Source: DUAG01 sp046756865
Lineage (GTDB): Bacteria; Nitrospirota; Nitrospiria; SBBL01; JAADHI01
Reading direction: 5' to 3'
Length of the DNA: 7,485 nt
Assembly (NCBI GenBank): GCA_046756865.1
Contig: JBHHXE010000109.1
Location: 1 to 7,485, forward strand
In this document: positions 6,698 to 7,485 of the stretch, one piece after another
Position numbering within the stretch: position 1 is the first letter of the stretch
How the letters are laid out: every line of letters begins with the position of its first letter
Translations under genes and position numbers: made by a program
The notes under the pieces: model-generated
Seen by the model: the letters and a program-made list of their open reading frames with translations, nothing else
Database searches by the model: none
What the model was told of the DNA's origin: nothing

Positions 6698-7485
6698 TTA
6701 ATCAGAGCGTCCTAACCGTCTATTTGCAGAGTCTCGATTCATCAAGAAGGTGCTTTCACTTTGCAAAGTCGGTCTTGTCGGATACGCAAAGTCTAAAATA
6801 GAACGGAGAAAGGGTTCGGTGATCTCAAAGGAAAGTGGTTTCTTCAGGATGCGTACTGTATTGCTTTGATCGAAGGTCGCACTGTTCAACCCGTACAAGG
6901 TATAGGGCAGAAAATACTTCAAACTTCGTTTCAATTCCGCGTTCAGGCGGGACAACAATGGGTGGGTGACATTATGATCTGTGCTGATCGTAATCCCTGT
7001 AATGCCTAAAGATGCCATACTCATTTCGACAATCCGCTTCAGCGGGATAGGATGCGCGTTCGTAATATGAAATGTGCCAACCGAATTCGAACACTCAAAA
7101 ATCGCTTGTACTGCCGTATCAATCGGCAATAAATTCACCAGCGTCTCAGGTTTTCCGGGGAAACACAGGGGGAGGTGCATATTCCCATCATGAATCCCAA
7201 TTTCTGTGTTTTCAAATAAAAGCGGATTTTTCTCAAGATCTTTCTCGAGTTTTTTTTTGATCGAGTGAAAGGGTTTTGTGCAAGCGTAATAGCCCTGAGG
7301 GCTTTTAGGGTATCCTGTTTTCGAATTTCCTACAATGACACTCGGACGATAAATTGTAAACTGCCCTCCAGTTTCGTCCGCCCATTGATACACAAGCTGC
7401 TCCGCATGCATCTTGCTTTCTTCGTATGGATTGTGAAATCTTTGATCGCAGTAGAGCTCATCCTCCTTGACAATCCCGCGTCGGT
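6698..7485 (-). CDS. Extended SDR, thioester/fatty acyl reductase-like (partial, 5' end outside window)
   Basis: The frame is open to the window edge, giving 261 visible residues; the internal Met at 7411 is not the real start. The first visible part contains the SDR catalytic YxxxK as YEESK (visible residues 20-24). It is followed by YRPSVIVGNSKTG (45-57), NLLPIDTAVQAI (117-128) and TFHITNAHPIPL (137-148). This series is typical of the NAD_binding_4/male-sterility family (PF07993), whose members reduce acyl thioesters to aldehydes or alcohols, or act as related NAD(P)H-dependent dehydrogenases. The nucleotide-binding Gly-rich loop and catalytic Ser/Thr would lie outside the window. The gene ends in TAA, in the same frame as and two codons before the upstream desaturase ATG. 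A run of nine A encodes three Lys in 'IKKKLEK' (7258-7250). Function as an acyl reductase is a family-level inference; a sugar or sterol-type epimerase/dehydrogenase is the alternative. Confidence 0.75.
   Translation of the reverse strand, partial: RRGIVKEDELYCDQRFHNPYEESKMHAEQLVYQWADETGGQFTIYRPSVIVGNSKTGYPKSPQGYYACTKPFHSIKKKLEKDLEKNPLLFENTEIGIHDGNMHLPLCFPGKPETLVNLLPIDTAVQAIFECSNSVGTFHITNAHPIPLKRIVEMSMASLGITGITISTDHNVTHPLLSRLNAELKRSLKYFLPYTLYGLNSATFDQSNTVRILKKPLSFEITEPFLRSILDFAYPTRPTLQSESTFLMNRDSANRRLGRSD

Noticed and set aside
1..7485. CRISPR arrays, insertion sequences, tRNA or rRNA genes
   Set aside because: No regularly spaced repeats, transposase motifs, terminal inverted repeats or tRNA-like cloverleaf sequences were seen on either strand.

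Overview
The window is a tightly packed, single-strand stretch of bacterial chromosome. Every credible gene lies on the minus strand, so transcription runs from high to low coordinates. Base composition is moderate, with neither strong AT nor strong GC bias. The enzyme set (ester-lipid acyltransferase, membrane fatty acid desaturase, UbiA-type membrane enzyme, ATP start codons with Shine-Dalgarno sites and ATGA overlaps) indicates a bacterium, most likely Gram-negative. Nothing in the sequence lets me name a phylum with confidence.

Layout in transcription order: (1) 7485-6698, the 3' part of an extended-type short-chain dehydrogenase resembling thioester/fatty acyl reductases, cut by the window edge; (2) 6652-5702, a membrane fatty acid desaturase with three histidine boxes; (3) 5705-2916, a large ATP-grasp plus swivelling-histidine phosphotransferase of the PEP-synthase/rifampicin-phosphotransferase type; (4) 2950-2099, a UbiA-superfamily membrane protein; (5) 2102-1137, a SAM-dependent methyltransferase with an N-terminal Cys pair motif; (6) 1140-355, a PlsC-type 1-acylglycerol-phosphate acyltransferase. 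Three junctions are 4-base ATGA overlaps, one is a roughly 35-base overlap, and one is a gap of at most 45 bases. This is therefore almost certainly one operon, entered from outside the window.

Below the operon, 354 to 18 is non-coding. It holds small hairpins around and after the acyltransferase stop, one weak T-tract terminator candidate, and a 34-base interrupted palindrome. A well-placed AGGAG and ATG at 28-15 start another minus-strand gene, of which only five full codons are visible.

Taken together, the six enzymes look like a lipid-tailoring pathway: thioester reduction, acyl desaturation, phosphotransfer, a UbiA-type group transfer, methylation and acylation. The product is not deducible from sequence. 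Combining an acyl reductase with a PlsC acyltransferase suggests ether-type or otherwise modified glycerolipids as one hypothesis. The dikinase-like enzyme without a PEP/pyruvate barrel and the UbiA-like protein do not fit any standard pathway I can name, and they are the most interesting part of the window.
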